Under the pieces are notes generated by a model. The model saw nothing but the letters and a program-made list of their open reading frames with translations. It was not told where the DNA came from and searched no databases. DNA of 64,000 nucleotides, taken from positions 188,501-252,500 of the forward strand of contig OX442320.1 in the NCBI GenBank assembly GCA_949358305.1, read 5' to 3'. Numbering within the stretch: the first letter of the stretch is position 1; each line of letters starts with the position of its first letter. This document shows, one piece after another, positions 1 to 9,620 of this stretch. This stretch comes from Strigamia acuminata (taxonomy: Eukaryota > Arthropoda > Chilopoda > Geophilomorpha > Linotaeniidae). Both the position numbers and the translations under genes were made by a program.

Positions 1-795
1 CGCTTTGGGTACGCATGCGGGAATGAGAGCGGCTTGGAAACGCCTCGTTTGGCTTCTCTGCAAGGTTCCCGTACTGAGTTGGAAGTCCCGGCGTTTTTGT
101 CATGCCTTGGACGGCCCTGGAAGTCAGTTTGGATCGGTTCTGCTTTCATTCGCGTCTCTCAGCTGTTGCTAGACCGCCATGTGCTTAAGGTGCGGTTCTG
201 GTGGCCTTTTGATAGTTAGTGTCGACATTTCACTGGAACACAGCATAGGGGTTGATAGTATTTAATTACTTGTGTATTTTATGCCAATGATAGATGTTTA
301 TACTAAGCTTTTATTACGTGTTATTGCTTGGTTGTTAAGGGTTAAGTTTGAGACATGTAGTGCCCTCTTTGGAGGTATTGGGTTTAAGCTCAACATTGTT
401 CTTTTGTCTTTATTTACTGTTAGCCTTTATTTACAAGTAATTGTTTGTTATATTTAAGTTTGCCTTGCGCCATTGTTCACGGTTGCTAGGCAAAGTTGTT
501 GTCAAGATGCGTAGCCATTAAGTATGATGTTGTTGTTTTTCCTCCTTTAAATAAATAAAACGGTTTGTTTTGGTGTTATACCATTTTTTCTCCTGGGATT
601 ACTTACTCAAAAGGATGAGCCAAGCAGCCCTGAGACTGGAAGAAACAGAAACCACAACCAGATTAGAAGAAAAGGAGAGAGTTAAGCACTACATGACGAT
701 GCAAAGATTTAGGCCTATAAAATCGGCATTTTGCATTTGTCACATATACATCGAATGTTTGTCAGCCAACACGATCACAAAGATTGCTGGCAACA
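1..795 (+). repeat. E1 5' LTR, 3' part (truncated by window start)
   Basis: This is the last 795 of 1208 LTR bases, repeated at 7077-7871. It ends in TTGCTGGCAACA. A stretch near 330-440 (after the trinucleotide-poor start, around 'gccctctttgg' and 'attgggttt') is recognisably related to the E3 LTR near 45450-45520. Small ORFs at 34-219 and 272-457 occur in both LTR copies and look like chance ORFs. Confidence 0.95.
550..559 (+). terminator. Polyadenylation signals (two overlapping AATAAA) in E1 5' LTR
   Basis: AATAAA occurs at 550-555 and again at 554-559, following a 'tttttcctcc' tract. The same signals lie in the 3' LTR at 7626-7635, where they would end the element transcript. Confidence 0.6.
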
Positions 796-802
796 TCGTT
801 TT

Positions 803-829
803 TGGTGCCGTGAACCATGGATTCGAACC
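803..829 (+). promoter_or_regulatory. E1 primer-binding site, tRNA-His-like, bipartite
   Basis: Seven bases after the LTR, TGGTGCCGTGA (803-813) matches the complement of the animal tRNA-His 3' end including CCA. After a 5-nt interruption, GGATTCGAACC (819-829) matches the complement of the next part of the T arm, where the tRNA has only 3 nt between the two blocks. The tRNA sequence is from general knowledge of animal tRNA-His. E3 has the same core at 46127. Confidence 0.75.
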
Positions 830-1128
830 TGAAAATTGCCGAGATGAGCAGATTTGGAAAAAAGGCGAGTTTGCTCGAAATAAAACATCACGTGCGTCGC
901 CATTTTGCGAGTTTCCGTGTGCATTGATGGAGCCAAGCGGTCTTCTTCAAGATGGGAGAGGAAAGCAACGAGGATTGTCTCCACTGCATTGCAAAGAGAG
1001 CAACGGGAGCTGCAATTCCGCAGCCACAGGATGGTGCAGAAGAGTAGGCGAAAGACGCGCGCGTGCTCGCCTAGGAAAGGTTGGAGCAGACGACGCCAAG
1101 TTGGTTTCGTACTCATCAAGGCACAGAT

Positions 1129-1141
1129 ACACAACGCAATG
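1129..1141 (+). promoter_or_regulatory. Leader motif ACACAACGCAATG, copy in E1
   Basis: An identical 13-mer occurs in the leaders of E2 (14190-14202) and E3 (46333-46345), while the surrounding sequence is largely different. The reading frame differs between copies, so it is more likely an RNA or DNA signal than a peptide. Its function is unknown. Confidence 0.6.
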
Positions 1142-1269
1142 GTCCTGATATGAAGATTTTTGTTGTTAAATTTTCATTTAAGTTTATATTTGTTAATATT
1201 TAAGAGTTTATTATTCGTTTTGAATATAATTGTTAGCAAATAAGAGTAGATTTAGTTTCGTTTGGTGTC

Positions 1270-1505
1270 AGTTCTTGATGTGAACTGCGAGTTGGGTCGG
1301 TCGGCACTGACCAATGTCTTGAGGTTGTTGAGAACAGTCCCGCGCTTCCTTGCTTGAGTTGAATTGTCGCAGGAAAGTGGTCGTTTCTCTCTTCGTTTTT
1401 AGTATTTTGCCTGCTTTTCGGGTTGGGTAAAGGAGTGAGAGCGAGGAACTGCGCCTCTGTGAACACAGTGCTTGACCGCCCGCCTCTCAGTGAGCTGTTC
1501 ACTTG
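1270..1505 (+). repeat. E1 hairpin module, copy A
   Basis: This is a diverged direct repeat of 1998-2237. Both copies start with a GTTC...GTGAAC segment, continue through 'gcgag', 'cccgcgct', 'gtggtcg' and 'ttcgggttg', and end with 'gtgagctgt'. In copy A, arms 1345-1353 and 1369-1377 form a 9-bp stem with one G-U pair and one mismatch around a 15-nt loop. Confidence 0.75.
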
Positions 1506-1997
1506 AAAAACGATAATTTATAGAGTAGTCTTTCTATTTGTGAAAGAAAGAGCGCCAGTCAGCAAGGACACGTCACGGTGTCCGCTAAGACAAGCCTAAA
1601 GAGCTGGACGGTGGTCGTTTGACTCTGCAGCAAAGATTCAAGCCAAGTTCCTGAAGAAAAGAATTAAGAAATCGTTTTCCTTGGCTTATGTTAGTTTAAG
1701 AAGAAGGAATTTGTTAGGATTAAGAATTTTTTTGGATGGGAAAGACTGGGAAGTCTTGTCCAGGTGTGTTGACTGTGTGAGCAGACTCAGTGTCTTGAGT
1801 GAAAGCGACCTGAGAGTAAATTTTCCCTTGCTCATACAAGTTGAGTCAGAGCCAGACTAATGAATTTTCGAAATAATTTAGTTTTTGGCATTTTTTGAAA
1901 GGTTTGCAGCACCTGGCCACTTTGCCCCAGTCATGATTGCTGGCTTGTAATTTTAGAGTGCTCCTAGCTTCAATAGTTGATTTAGTTCATGAGGTCG

Positions 1998-2237
1998 GTT
2001 CTATTGTGAACTGCGAGGTTTTTGGACGGCTGCTTGGCCGCCAGGTTTGAGGCTTGCTGGAAAGAGGTCCCGCGCTCTTCTGCTTGTTTTTGATTTTTGC
2101 AGAAGAGTGGTCGCCCCTTCTCCTTTTATACACTCAGCCTGCTATTCGGGTTGTCTGGGAGAGTGGAGGCGAGGGATCTCGCCTCAATTGGCCACTGAGT
2201 TTGTCCGCCAGCCTTGCAGTGAGCTGTCCTCATGTAG
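1998..2237 (+). repeat. E1 hairpin module, copy B
   Basis: Second copy of the module at 1270-1505. Arms CTCTTCTGC (2075-2083) and GCAGAAGAG (2099-2107) form a perfect 9-bp stem with a 15-nt loop, the same loop length as copy A. A second stem, GAGGCGAG (2166-2173) with CTCGCCTC (2178-2185), closes a GGAT tetraloop. Copy A keeps a shorter, bulged version of it. Two small ORFs here (2047-2298 and 2054-2248) are judged to be chance. Confidence 0.75.
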
Positions 2238-2464
2238 AAATGATTTGATTCAGTTTTGGGGGATTTCCGCTTCATTTAGCAGCTTAAGCAAGTTTTAGTG
2301 TGTGACGATTTTAGAAGAACCCGTGCGTGGGTTGAGATAGCGCAAGCCACACTAGCTGTTTAATTAGAGAAGGCGGAAAGATAGCAATCAGTCTCCTTTC
2401 AGACTGTTTTATGTGTTTTCTAGTTAGATGGACCTTCTGCGGATGGTCACAGAGAATTCTAGAC

Positions 2465-2752
2465 GGGTTTTAGGTTGGTTTTCCTCGATAAATCACACAG
2501 CTTTACAGGTTTTAGGTGGTTTTCCTCGATAAATCACACAGCTTTAGAGGTTTTAGTTGGTTTTCCCCGATAAATCATATATTCTTCGCAGTTTTATGTG
2601 GTTTACCCTGATAAATCACATAGGTTAAGAGGTTTTAGGTTGGTTTTCCCAAATAAACCACAAATTCTATAGGGTTCTAGGCTGGTCTTCCGAAATAGAC
2701 CACACAGTTTATCGGTTCTAGGGGATCTTCCGCAATAGACCCATAGTAGTCC
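2465..2752 (+). repeat. Seven tandem ~41-bp hairpin units in E1
   Basis: Units start near 2465, 2508, 2549, 2591, 2631, 2672 and 2714. Each has a core TGGTTT, an 8-nt spacer and AAATCA (or a variant) able to pair with it. Unit 5 has AAACCA, turning a G-U pair into G-C. Unit 6 has TGGTCT with AGACCA, a compensatory double change. Unit 7 is the most decayed, with one mismatch. Confidence 0.8.
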
Positions 2753-2926
2753 CACAATTTAAGCAAATGAGTTTTCGTTACAAGAATCGCGTAGGACAGA
2801 AAATTAGCAAATAATAAGTAAGAATTGAGTTGAGACCCATTTACTTATTAAAGTCTCACCAGAAAAAAAACGTGAGGTCAGTGAGCGACCAAAAGTCCCG
2901 CTGAATTAGATCCATGTGAGAGAAAG

Positions 2927-3032
2927 GTTTAGTTGGTTAACAGTTGGTCCATCAAGCCCAAGAATTAGAGTAGAAGAAAGTTTAGTTGGTTAACCGTTGG
3001 TCCATCAAACTCAAATATAGAGATGCCAGTTG
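2927..3032 (+). repeat. 53-bp tandem duplication in E1
   Basis: GTTTAGTTGGTTAAC followed by 'gttggtccatcaa' occurs at 2927 and again at 2980, a period of 53 bp. The copies differ at a few positions. No function is evident. Confidence 0.7.
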
Positions 3033-3268
3033 TCCATGACAATTCGCATGCATAGAATGCTAGTGTCAGGAGCTTCAAGACCCATGATCTGAAAAGCATG
3101 GTCATAGTCATGTCCTGTCCTCTCTGGACCATAGGGCATTCCGAGGCAAACTGCAGCTTGACGCTAGCAGTAGTGAGAAGACAACGTATAGGGGCTTAAA
3201 TGCGCTCATCGTTGTTCATTGCCATTTTCCTACAGTTTGAGATGCTGAAGGAGTAGGCACAGTTTAGT

Positions 3269-3337
3269 TTGTTGGTTTGCAAGCGAGCGCACGATTTACG
3301 AACTAGAGCTAGAAGCGTTTTGGACTCGCACCAACAA
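3269..3337 (+). other. E1 stem-loop with 8+5 bp stem
   Basis: TTGTTGGT (3269-3276) pairs with ACCAACAA (3330-3337). Directly inside, GCGAG (3283-3287) pairs with CTCGC (3325-3329), leaving a 6-nt bulge on the 5' side only. Confidence 0.5.
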
Positions 3338-3640
3338 GTGAAGTCACCTTCCAATTTAGGAAGGCGAAAAAGCAGCCACAGTTACACGACTTTTTCTTGA
3401 GCTGCAGTTAGGAAGAAAAGGCAACCCCTTGTTTGAGCACGTTCCGACCTAAGCAGTGTCGAGACGTTTAGTTGGGGGGTTGAGGTTAGCTGGGGGCATG
3501 AAGAGCACAAGAAAGTTAAGGGAGCTCAGTTCTCGTTGCAAAACAGAAATTGAGAATTGGAATCGTTGGTTTTATTTTTCAGTGCTCACCTTTGATTACA
3601 AAGTGGGGAGAGGTGACCAAAGGTATTCCCTCCAAAATTA

Positions 3641-3693
3641 GAAACTGAGACCATGTCTCACCAAGTTTCGAGAGGTCAGTAATTTGACTGACC
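3641..3693 (+). other. Two back-to-back hairpins in E1
   Basis: First hairpin: GAAAC plus TGAGAC (3641-3651) pairs with GTCTCA (3655-3660) and GTTTC (3665-3669), giving 11 bp, a 3-nt loop and a 4-nt bulge. Second: GGTCAGT (3674-3680) pairs with ACTGACC (3687-3693) across a 6-nt loop. Confidence 0.5.
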
Positions 3694-4433
3694 ACATGCG
3701 TCATTATATTAGGCGATAAAGAGCAGCCTGCGGGCTGTCTCCTTGTCTGTAGAAATAAGATTTTGTTGAGACAGCTCTCTCTCTCTCAAGTAGATTAAGC
3801 TCGGGTCACAGGAATATAACTCCAAGCTATTTTTTGTCATCATGACAGCAATTGGCCGGCAGTCTAAGCGTGTTTGGGTCGCTTGCGACGCTTTTACCTC
3901 TTTAGCCCAGAGTATGGTTGGAGTTGGGGATTGTGGATCTCAACTGATCTTAGAACGTGAGGATGTCCGGTGATGCTGCATGTCACGTTAGTTACTTGGT
4001 TTAGTCTGTCGTTATAGAAATAGACAAAGTTCATTCGTCTACTGTCAGCTGTTTTAGAATCGTAGACGAGTGTTGATATTGGAAGATTTTGCTTAGATAT
4101 ACAGACGCTTACGTGTTTTAGAAGAAGTCTAGTTGTGTCGAATTTGTCAAAGGGGATAGGTTATTTGGTAGTCCGGTCTATTCTGGATCAAATTTCCAAC
4201 AGGTTGACTTTTAATTTAAAACGTGTTTAATTTAGCTCTTTTTAAGTTGATCTCAGACCGGACAAGCGTCATAAATCTGTTTCTTTCTTGATAGTATTAG
4301 TCGTTAGTTCAGTATAAGACATGTGAGGCAAGCCCCCCCCCGCTCTCTAATTTTTTTTTTCGCCCGGGAGGAAATATAAGGATATATAAAATGGAAGACG
4401 GGAGGTTAAGTTATAGTGTGGTGGCCGCGTGTC

Positions 4434-4493
4434 AGGACTTTGGTCTGGTTGACCCACTGGAGTGCACGCCAGGGGGTCGCCCACCGAAGTCCT
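4434..4493 (+). other. Long composite stem-loop in E1
   Basis: AGGACTTTGGT (4434-4444) pairs with ACCGAAGTCCT (4483-4493) over 11 bp with one G-U. After a 6 x 4 internal loop, GACCC (4451-4455) pairs with GGGTC (4474-4478). After a single mismatch, CTGG (4457-4460) pairs with CCAG (4469-4472), closing an 8-nt loop. Twenty pairs in 60 nt make this the strongest fold I found by eye in E1. Confidence 0.65.
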
Positions 4494-6640
4494 CTTGATC
4501 CCGCTGAGGAGGTTCATAGTTAGATATTCGGGTTCGTGGGTTAATTACGTTTGTCACGTACTGGTCAGCGCATTTTCTGTTTTTAGGGACTAAGATTCGG
4601 TACATTAGTTGCTTTGTAGCATGAGTTTTTTCGGCTGAGCTCGATGGATTGAGATGCAAGTTCTCCTTTGAGTACGGAAATGAATGGGCATAATTTTTTA
4701 TGAGACACGTTTTCGTCTTAATCTTCATTTTTAAATATAGTAACAGGTAGCTAGGTTAGTTTTAAGTGTTATCAAAGCATTCCCATCAGGGAGCAGATCC
4801 GTACGAGTTGACTTAGTAATAAGTTATGAGAGGAGAGAGAGAGGGACTCTTTGTTAGAAATTTAGGACGCCCAGCTTAGGAATTAAGTGAGTTTAGCTTG
4901 GGAGTTCCACATAGTTGGGTGGACTTCTCAACAAGACGATCCCTTGCAGTGAGAGTAATGCAATTGCTTATCGGGGATTGTTCTTTCTTTAATGTTAGCG
5001 TGAATAATTTATTCAAGTTAAAAGGTATTAGTGGTTTTACAGAAGTGAATTTAAGCGTTTTTCTTTATAAGTTTCTTCTCCTTCCCGCGCGAGTTGAGAT
5101 TGTCTAGTCCTCGCCGCTTCGTTGCGCGATTCTCTTCTCTAGTTGAATGCGTTGGAGGCAGGGTCCCTTGTTAGAAAAAAGACAGAGCAAGTTTTAGCGT
5201 TATTAATTTAGAAAATAGCTTTTCATCTGCATACTGCGGAACTTGGTTAAGATTCAAGGGCCCCGAGTTGCTTTAATTTATTGTTGTCCAGAGTGACCAT
5301 CCAGAATGAGTAAAGTGGAGTGTCTGGCGGTTGAGTTTGTCTGCGGCACTCTATCTGAAGCAAAATGGCGGTAGCCGTGGATACAGTTTTTGCATGTGTT
5401 ATGGGAAGGGCTAAGCAAAGAGAAATTAATTCTGCATTCAGATAGACAGAAGTTTGGCTGAGGTTTTCAGTTTTTCGTCATTCTTCTTAGAAATTCAATT
5501 GTTTTTCGGTTGGATTACTATTCTAGTGGGTAAAAAAGTGTTTGCTGCAATTTATTTAGGGATAAAAGTTCCCCTTTTCGAATTTTCGTTCGCAAAAGGG
5601 AGAGACATGTTGCAGTAGGGAAACGATTACTTGCGCTTTGTTCAGGTCATGGTGAGTTTTGGAGTCGTTGTTGTTCGGTTTAGGCCTTTGTAAGGATATG
5701 TTGAGTGGCAAGAACGTTCATGTCGGCTTCCGTACGAGTGCCATGAGAGAATTAAGCACACGTTGTTAGTAAGGGGCGGATTTTTACTTTGGGTTCGAAT
5801 TCCTATTTCGTTTGGTCTCGTTAGTCGGGTAACAGTTTCCTCGTTTTGGGGATTTGAGCGGCGTACGTTTTCGTGCTTTAGTTGTGGCGTTAGAAATAAG
5901 GGTGAACTTAGCCTCCATTAGCGAACTGTAGAATTAAGCCCTTCTTATTGTAGAGTTAAAACCTAGGTCGGGTCGTTATTCCGGTTGGAGCTGTGTTTGT
6001 AAATTTCGCCCAGTCTGTAGCTACTAGGAATTCTTTTTTTAAGTGAAAAGGCCGTGCCTTCTTAGATTTCTTTGGAAATAATTCTCGTTTTGATTTTTCC
6101 AGAGATAGGTTTTGATTTGTTAAAAAGCTTAGGTTAAGTACGAGATTTTTTTTTGCTTTAGTTAATTAGTCGAAAGATATAGGCAAGTTTTGTTTCAGTT
6201 AACGTGCGAGTAGCGTCAGTTTCGAGTTGCTTTGTAGACGGCGTACGGTGTTCGCGTTAGGAGTGTTATTCGAATTTAGTTCAGGTGACTGCAGTTGATT
6301 AATTTCAATTTGACGACTTTATTCAGAATTTACTCTCATGAGCGAATTTCCTTTTACCGTTTATTTGTGCAGTAAGACAGGCGTGAATTATTAGTCTAGA
6401 GATTTTGCTGATAAGTTATTGTTATTTTAGTTGTATTCTTCTGCAGTCTATTTGGTGCCTTCTCGTTTCAGGGGACCCGTTCTCGTTCGTGTATTTGGGA
6501 TTGTTAACAGAAAGGTCAATTCAATTTTTCGTTTGGGAAAAGGGGTTCTTTGTTTCGTGATTGGGGTTTGCCATTAGACACAGGCTTGGTGAATGTTCGG
6601 TCTTTCCTTTTTGCGTGCGATTACTTCAGGGCGGCTGCTC

Positions 6641-6663
6641 TCTTCTTTTTTGGCTGGGAGCAA
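6641..6663 (+). promoter_or_regulatory. E1 sequence preceding the 3' LTR (polypurine-tract position)
   Basis: The sequence is a T-rich stretch then GGCTGGGAGCAA before the LTR. E3 has TTTTTCGGCTGGCAGCGA and E2 has TTTCGGCCGGCAATCTT at the same place. The shared core marks a functional site, probably the plus-strand primer region, but it is not the usual uninterrupted purine tract. Confidence 0.5.
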
Positions 6664-7871
6664 TGTTGCGAGCAAGAACGCAACAAAAAGATTAGGAGAC
6701 TCGCGTTTCACCTGAAATTAGTAGAAGGTCTTTTTAGTTTGGTTTTAGTAGTTGATCACAAGTTTGCAGACATATCTGATGTGTCCAGTGGCCTGGTTGA
6801 CCGACGGTTTTGCTCCGTGTAGTCCACGGTAGTAATCGGGTTGTCGGTTGTACCTGTAGTGGACATTTGCGGTGTTGTCAGTCACTTGTGGTTGTTTTGA
6901 GTATTGGTTTTTAGCTGTATGTTTAAGAGAAATATTAGTTTTGTAAGAGTTTTATGTATTGTTTTGATTGCAATTAACCTTTGCTAGTTGTTCCGGGTGT
7001 TTAGTGGTTGTCTGAAACGTGGGTTGGCTAGAATCGAGCACTGCAGGGCGTCGGTAGTGGTTGTGCAGACATTGAGCGCTTTGGGTACGCATGCGGGAAT
7101 GAGAGCGGCTTGGAAACGCCTCGTTTGGCTTCTCTGCAAGGTTCCCGTACTGAGTTGGAAGTCCCGGCGTTTTTGTCATGCCTTGGACGGCCCTGGAAGT
7201 CAGTTTGGATCGGTTCTGCTTTCATTCGCGTCTCTCAGCTGTTGCTAGACCGCCATGTGCTTAAGGTGCGGTTCTGGTGGCCTTTTGATAGTTAGTGTCG
7301 ACATTTCACTGGAACACAGCATAGGGGTTGATAGTATTTAATTACTTGTGTATTTTATGCCAATGATAGATGTTTATACTAAGCTTTTATTACGTGTTAT
7401 TGCTTGGTTGTTAAGGGTTAAGTTTGAGACATGTAGTGCCCTCTTTGGAGGTATTGGGTTTAAGCTCAACATTGTTCTTTTGTCTTTATTTACTGTTAGC
7501 CTTTATTTACAAGTAATTGTTTGTTATATTTAAGTTTGCCTTGCGCCATTGTTCACGGTTGCTAGGCAAAGTTGTTGTCAAGATGCGTAGCCATTAAGTA
7601 TGATGTTGTTGTTTTTCCTCCTTTAAATAAATAAAACGGTTTGTTTTGGTGTTATACCATTTTTTCTCCTGGGATTACTTACTCAAAAGGATGAGCCAAG
7701 CAGCCCTGAGACTGGAAGAAACAGAAACCACAACCAGATTAGAAGAAAAGGAGAGAGTTAAGCACTACATGACGATGCAAAGATTTAGGCCTATAAAATC
7801 GGCATTTTGCATTTGTCACATATACATCGAATGTTTGTCAGCCAACACGATCACAAAGATTGCTGGCAACA
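6664..7871 (+). repeat. E1 3' LTR (1208 bp, complete)
   Basis: It begins TGTTGCGAG, with a 7-bp inverted repeat TGTTGCG/CGCAACA inside its first 22 bases, and ends GGCAACA. The portion 7077-7871 repeats 1-795. CCGCCAT occurs near 7250 (copy of 174-180). The junction with satellite at 7872 is CAAC. ORFs crossing its borders (for example 6550-6822) have no recognisable content. Confidence 0.95.
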
Positions 7872-9620
7872 CAACTATGATGAGATCAAAAGTCTATTCT
7901 CCCAAATGATTGCTTGGATGTTTCTAAAACTTACATTGGAGCCTTCTACTAAGGTTTAAACACTATTTCTGAACATTCAGAGACATTGGTCTTGTGGTGT
8001 TTGTGCTAAGTCAACTATGATGAGATCAAAAGTCTATTCTCCCAAATCATTGCTTGGATGTTTCTAAAACTTACATTGGAGCCTTCTACTAAGGTTTAAA
8101 CACTATTTCTGAACATTCAGAGACATTGATCTTGTGGTCTTTGTGCTAAGTCAACTGCAATGTGAAATAAGCTCAAAATTTTTTTTTCAAAATTTATTGC
8201 TTGGATGTTGCTAAAACTTACATTGAAGGCTTCTACTAAGGTTTAAACACTATTTCTGAACATTCAGAGACATTGGACTTGTGGTGTTTGTGCTAAGTCA
8301 ACCGTGATGAGATCAAAAGTCTATTCTCCCAAATCATTGCTTGGATGTTTCTAAAACTTACATTGGAGCCTTCTACTAAGGTTTAAACACTATTACTGAA
8401 CATTCAGAGACATTGGTCTTGTGGTGTTTGTGCTAAGTCAACTATGATGAGATCAAAAGTCTATTCTCCCAAATGATTGCTTGGATGTTTCTAAAACTTA
8501 CATTGGAGCCTTCTACTAAGGTTTAAACACTATTTCTGAACATTCAGAGACATTGGTCTTGTGGTGTTTGTGCTAAGTTAACTGTGATGAGATCAAAAGT
8601 CTATTCTCGCAAATCATTGCTTGGATGTTGCTAAAACTTCCCTTGAAGTCTTCTACTAAGGTTTAAACACTATTTCTGAACATTCAGAGACATTGGTCTT
8701 GTGGTGTTTGTGCTAAGTCAACTGCGATGTGAAATAAGCTCAAAATTTTTTTTTCAAAATTTATTGCTTGGATGTTGCTAAAACTTTCATTGGAGCCTTC
8801 TACTAAGGTTTAAACACTATTTCTGAACATTCAGAGACATTGGTCTTGTGGTGTTTGTGCTAAGTCAACTGTGATGAGATCAAAAGTCTATTCTCCCAAA
8901 TCATTGCTTGGATGTTTCTAAAACTTACATTGGAGCCTTCTACTAAGGTTTAAACACTATTTCTGAACATTCAGAGACATTGGTCTTGTGGTGTTTGTGC
9001 TAAGTCAACTATGATGAGATCAAAAGTCTATTCTCCCAAATCATTGCTTGGATGTTTCTAAAACTTACATTGGAGCCTTCTACTAAGGTTTAAACACTAT
9101 TTCTGAACATTCAGAAACATTGGTCTTGTGGTGTTTGTGCTAAGTCAACTGCGATGTAAAATGAGCTCAAAATTTTTTTTTCAAAATTTATTGCTTGGAT
9201 GTTGCTAAAACTTACATTGGAGCCTTCTACTAAGGTTTAAACACTATTTCTGAATATTCAGAGACATTGGTCTTGTGGTGTTTGTGCTAAGTCAACTGTG
9301 ATGAGATCAAAAGTCTATTCTCCCAAATCATTGCTTGGATGTTTCTAAAACTTACATTGGAGCCTTCTACTAAGGTTTAAACACTATTTCTGAACATTCA
9401 GAGACATTGGTCTTGTGGTGTTTGTGCTAAGTCAACTATGATGAGATCAAAAGTCTATTCTCCCAAATGATTGCTTGGATGTTTCTAAAACTTACATTGG
9501 AGCCTTCTACTAAGGTTTAAACACTATTTCTGAACATTCAGAGACATTGGTCTTGTGGTGTTTGTGCTAAGTTAACTGTGATGAGATCAAAAGTCTATTC
9601 TCGCAAATCATTGCTTGGAT

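Larger units (their letters stand above)
796..6663 (+). other. E1 noncoding, stem-loop-rich internal region
   Basis: Stops are dense in all frames (TAG is very common on the + strand) and no retroelement protein motif is visible. What can be seen is a primer site, a leader motif shared with E2 and E3, a duplicated hairpin module (1270-1505 and 1998-2237), seven tandem 41-bp hairpin units (2465-2752), a 53-bp tandem pair (2927-3032) and long stem-loops (best at 4434-4493). Stretches 1506-1997, 2238-2464 and 4494-6640 hold nothing else I can name, apart from scattered short inverted repeats. A C9 run lies at 4333-4341 and a T10 run at 4351-4360. Confidence 0.8.
1..7871 (+). mobile_element. E1: non-autonomous BEL/Pao-type LTR retrotransposon without coding capacity (5' end outside window)
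   Basis: Positions 1-795 recur at 7077-7871 (offset 7076) with no difference that I could see, which defines a 5' LTR cut by the window and a complete 3' LTR. The element would begin about 412 bases upstream of the window and be close to 8.3 kb. The LTR starts TGTTGCGAG and ends GGCAACA, and its first 29 bases equal those of the E3 LTR. The 5868-bp interior has a tRNA-His-like primer site but no ORF above about 100 codons that is not an artefact, and no Gag, protease, RT or integrase motif on either strand. This resembles large retrotransposon derivatives (LARDs), which depend on proteins from an autonomous relative. The 3' flank starts CAAC, the same satellite position used by E2. The 5' flank is not visible. 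Confidence 0.9.

Noticed and set aside
570-1148. 192-codon ORF running from the E1 LTR through the primer site into the leader
   Set aside because: It crosses the LTR boundary and primer-binding site, is not kept in the 3' LTR copy beyond the LTR end, and has no recognisable domain.
4333-4360. C9 and T10 homopolymers in E1 as a regulatory tract
   Set aside because: Simple homopolymers are common and may vary by slippage or sequencing error. Nothing links them to a function.
4432-4728. 98-codon ORF on the minus strand of E1
   Set aside because: It overlaps the strong 4434-4493 hairpin, has low complexity and no family resemblance, and is isolated.
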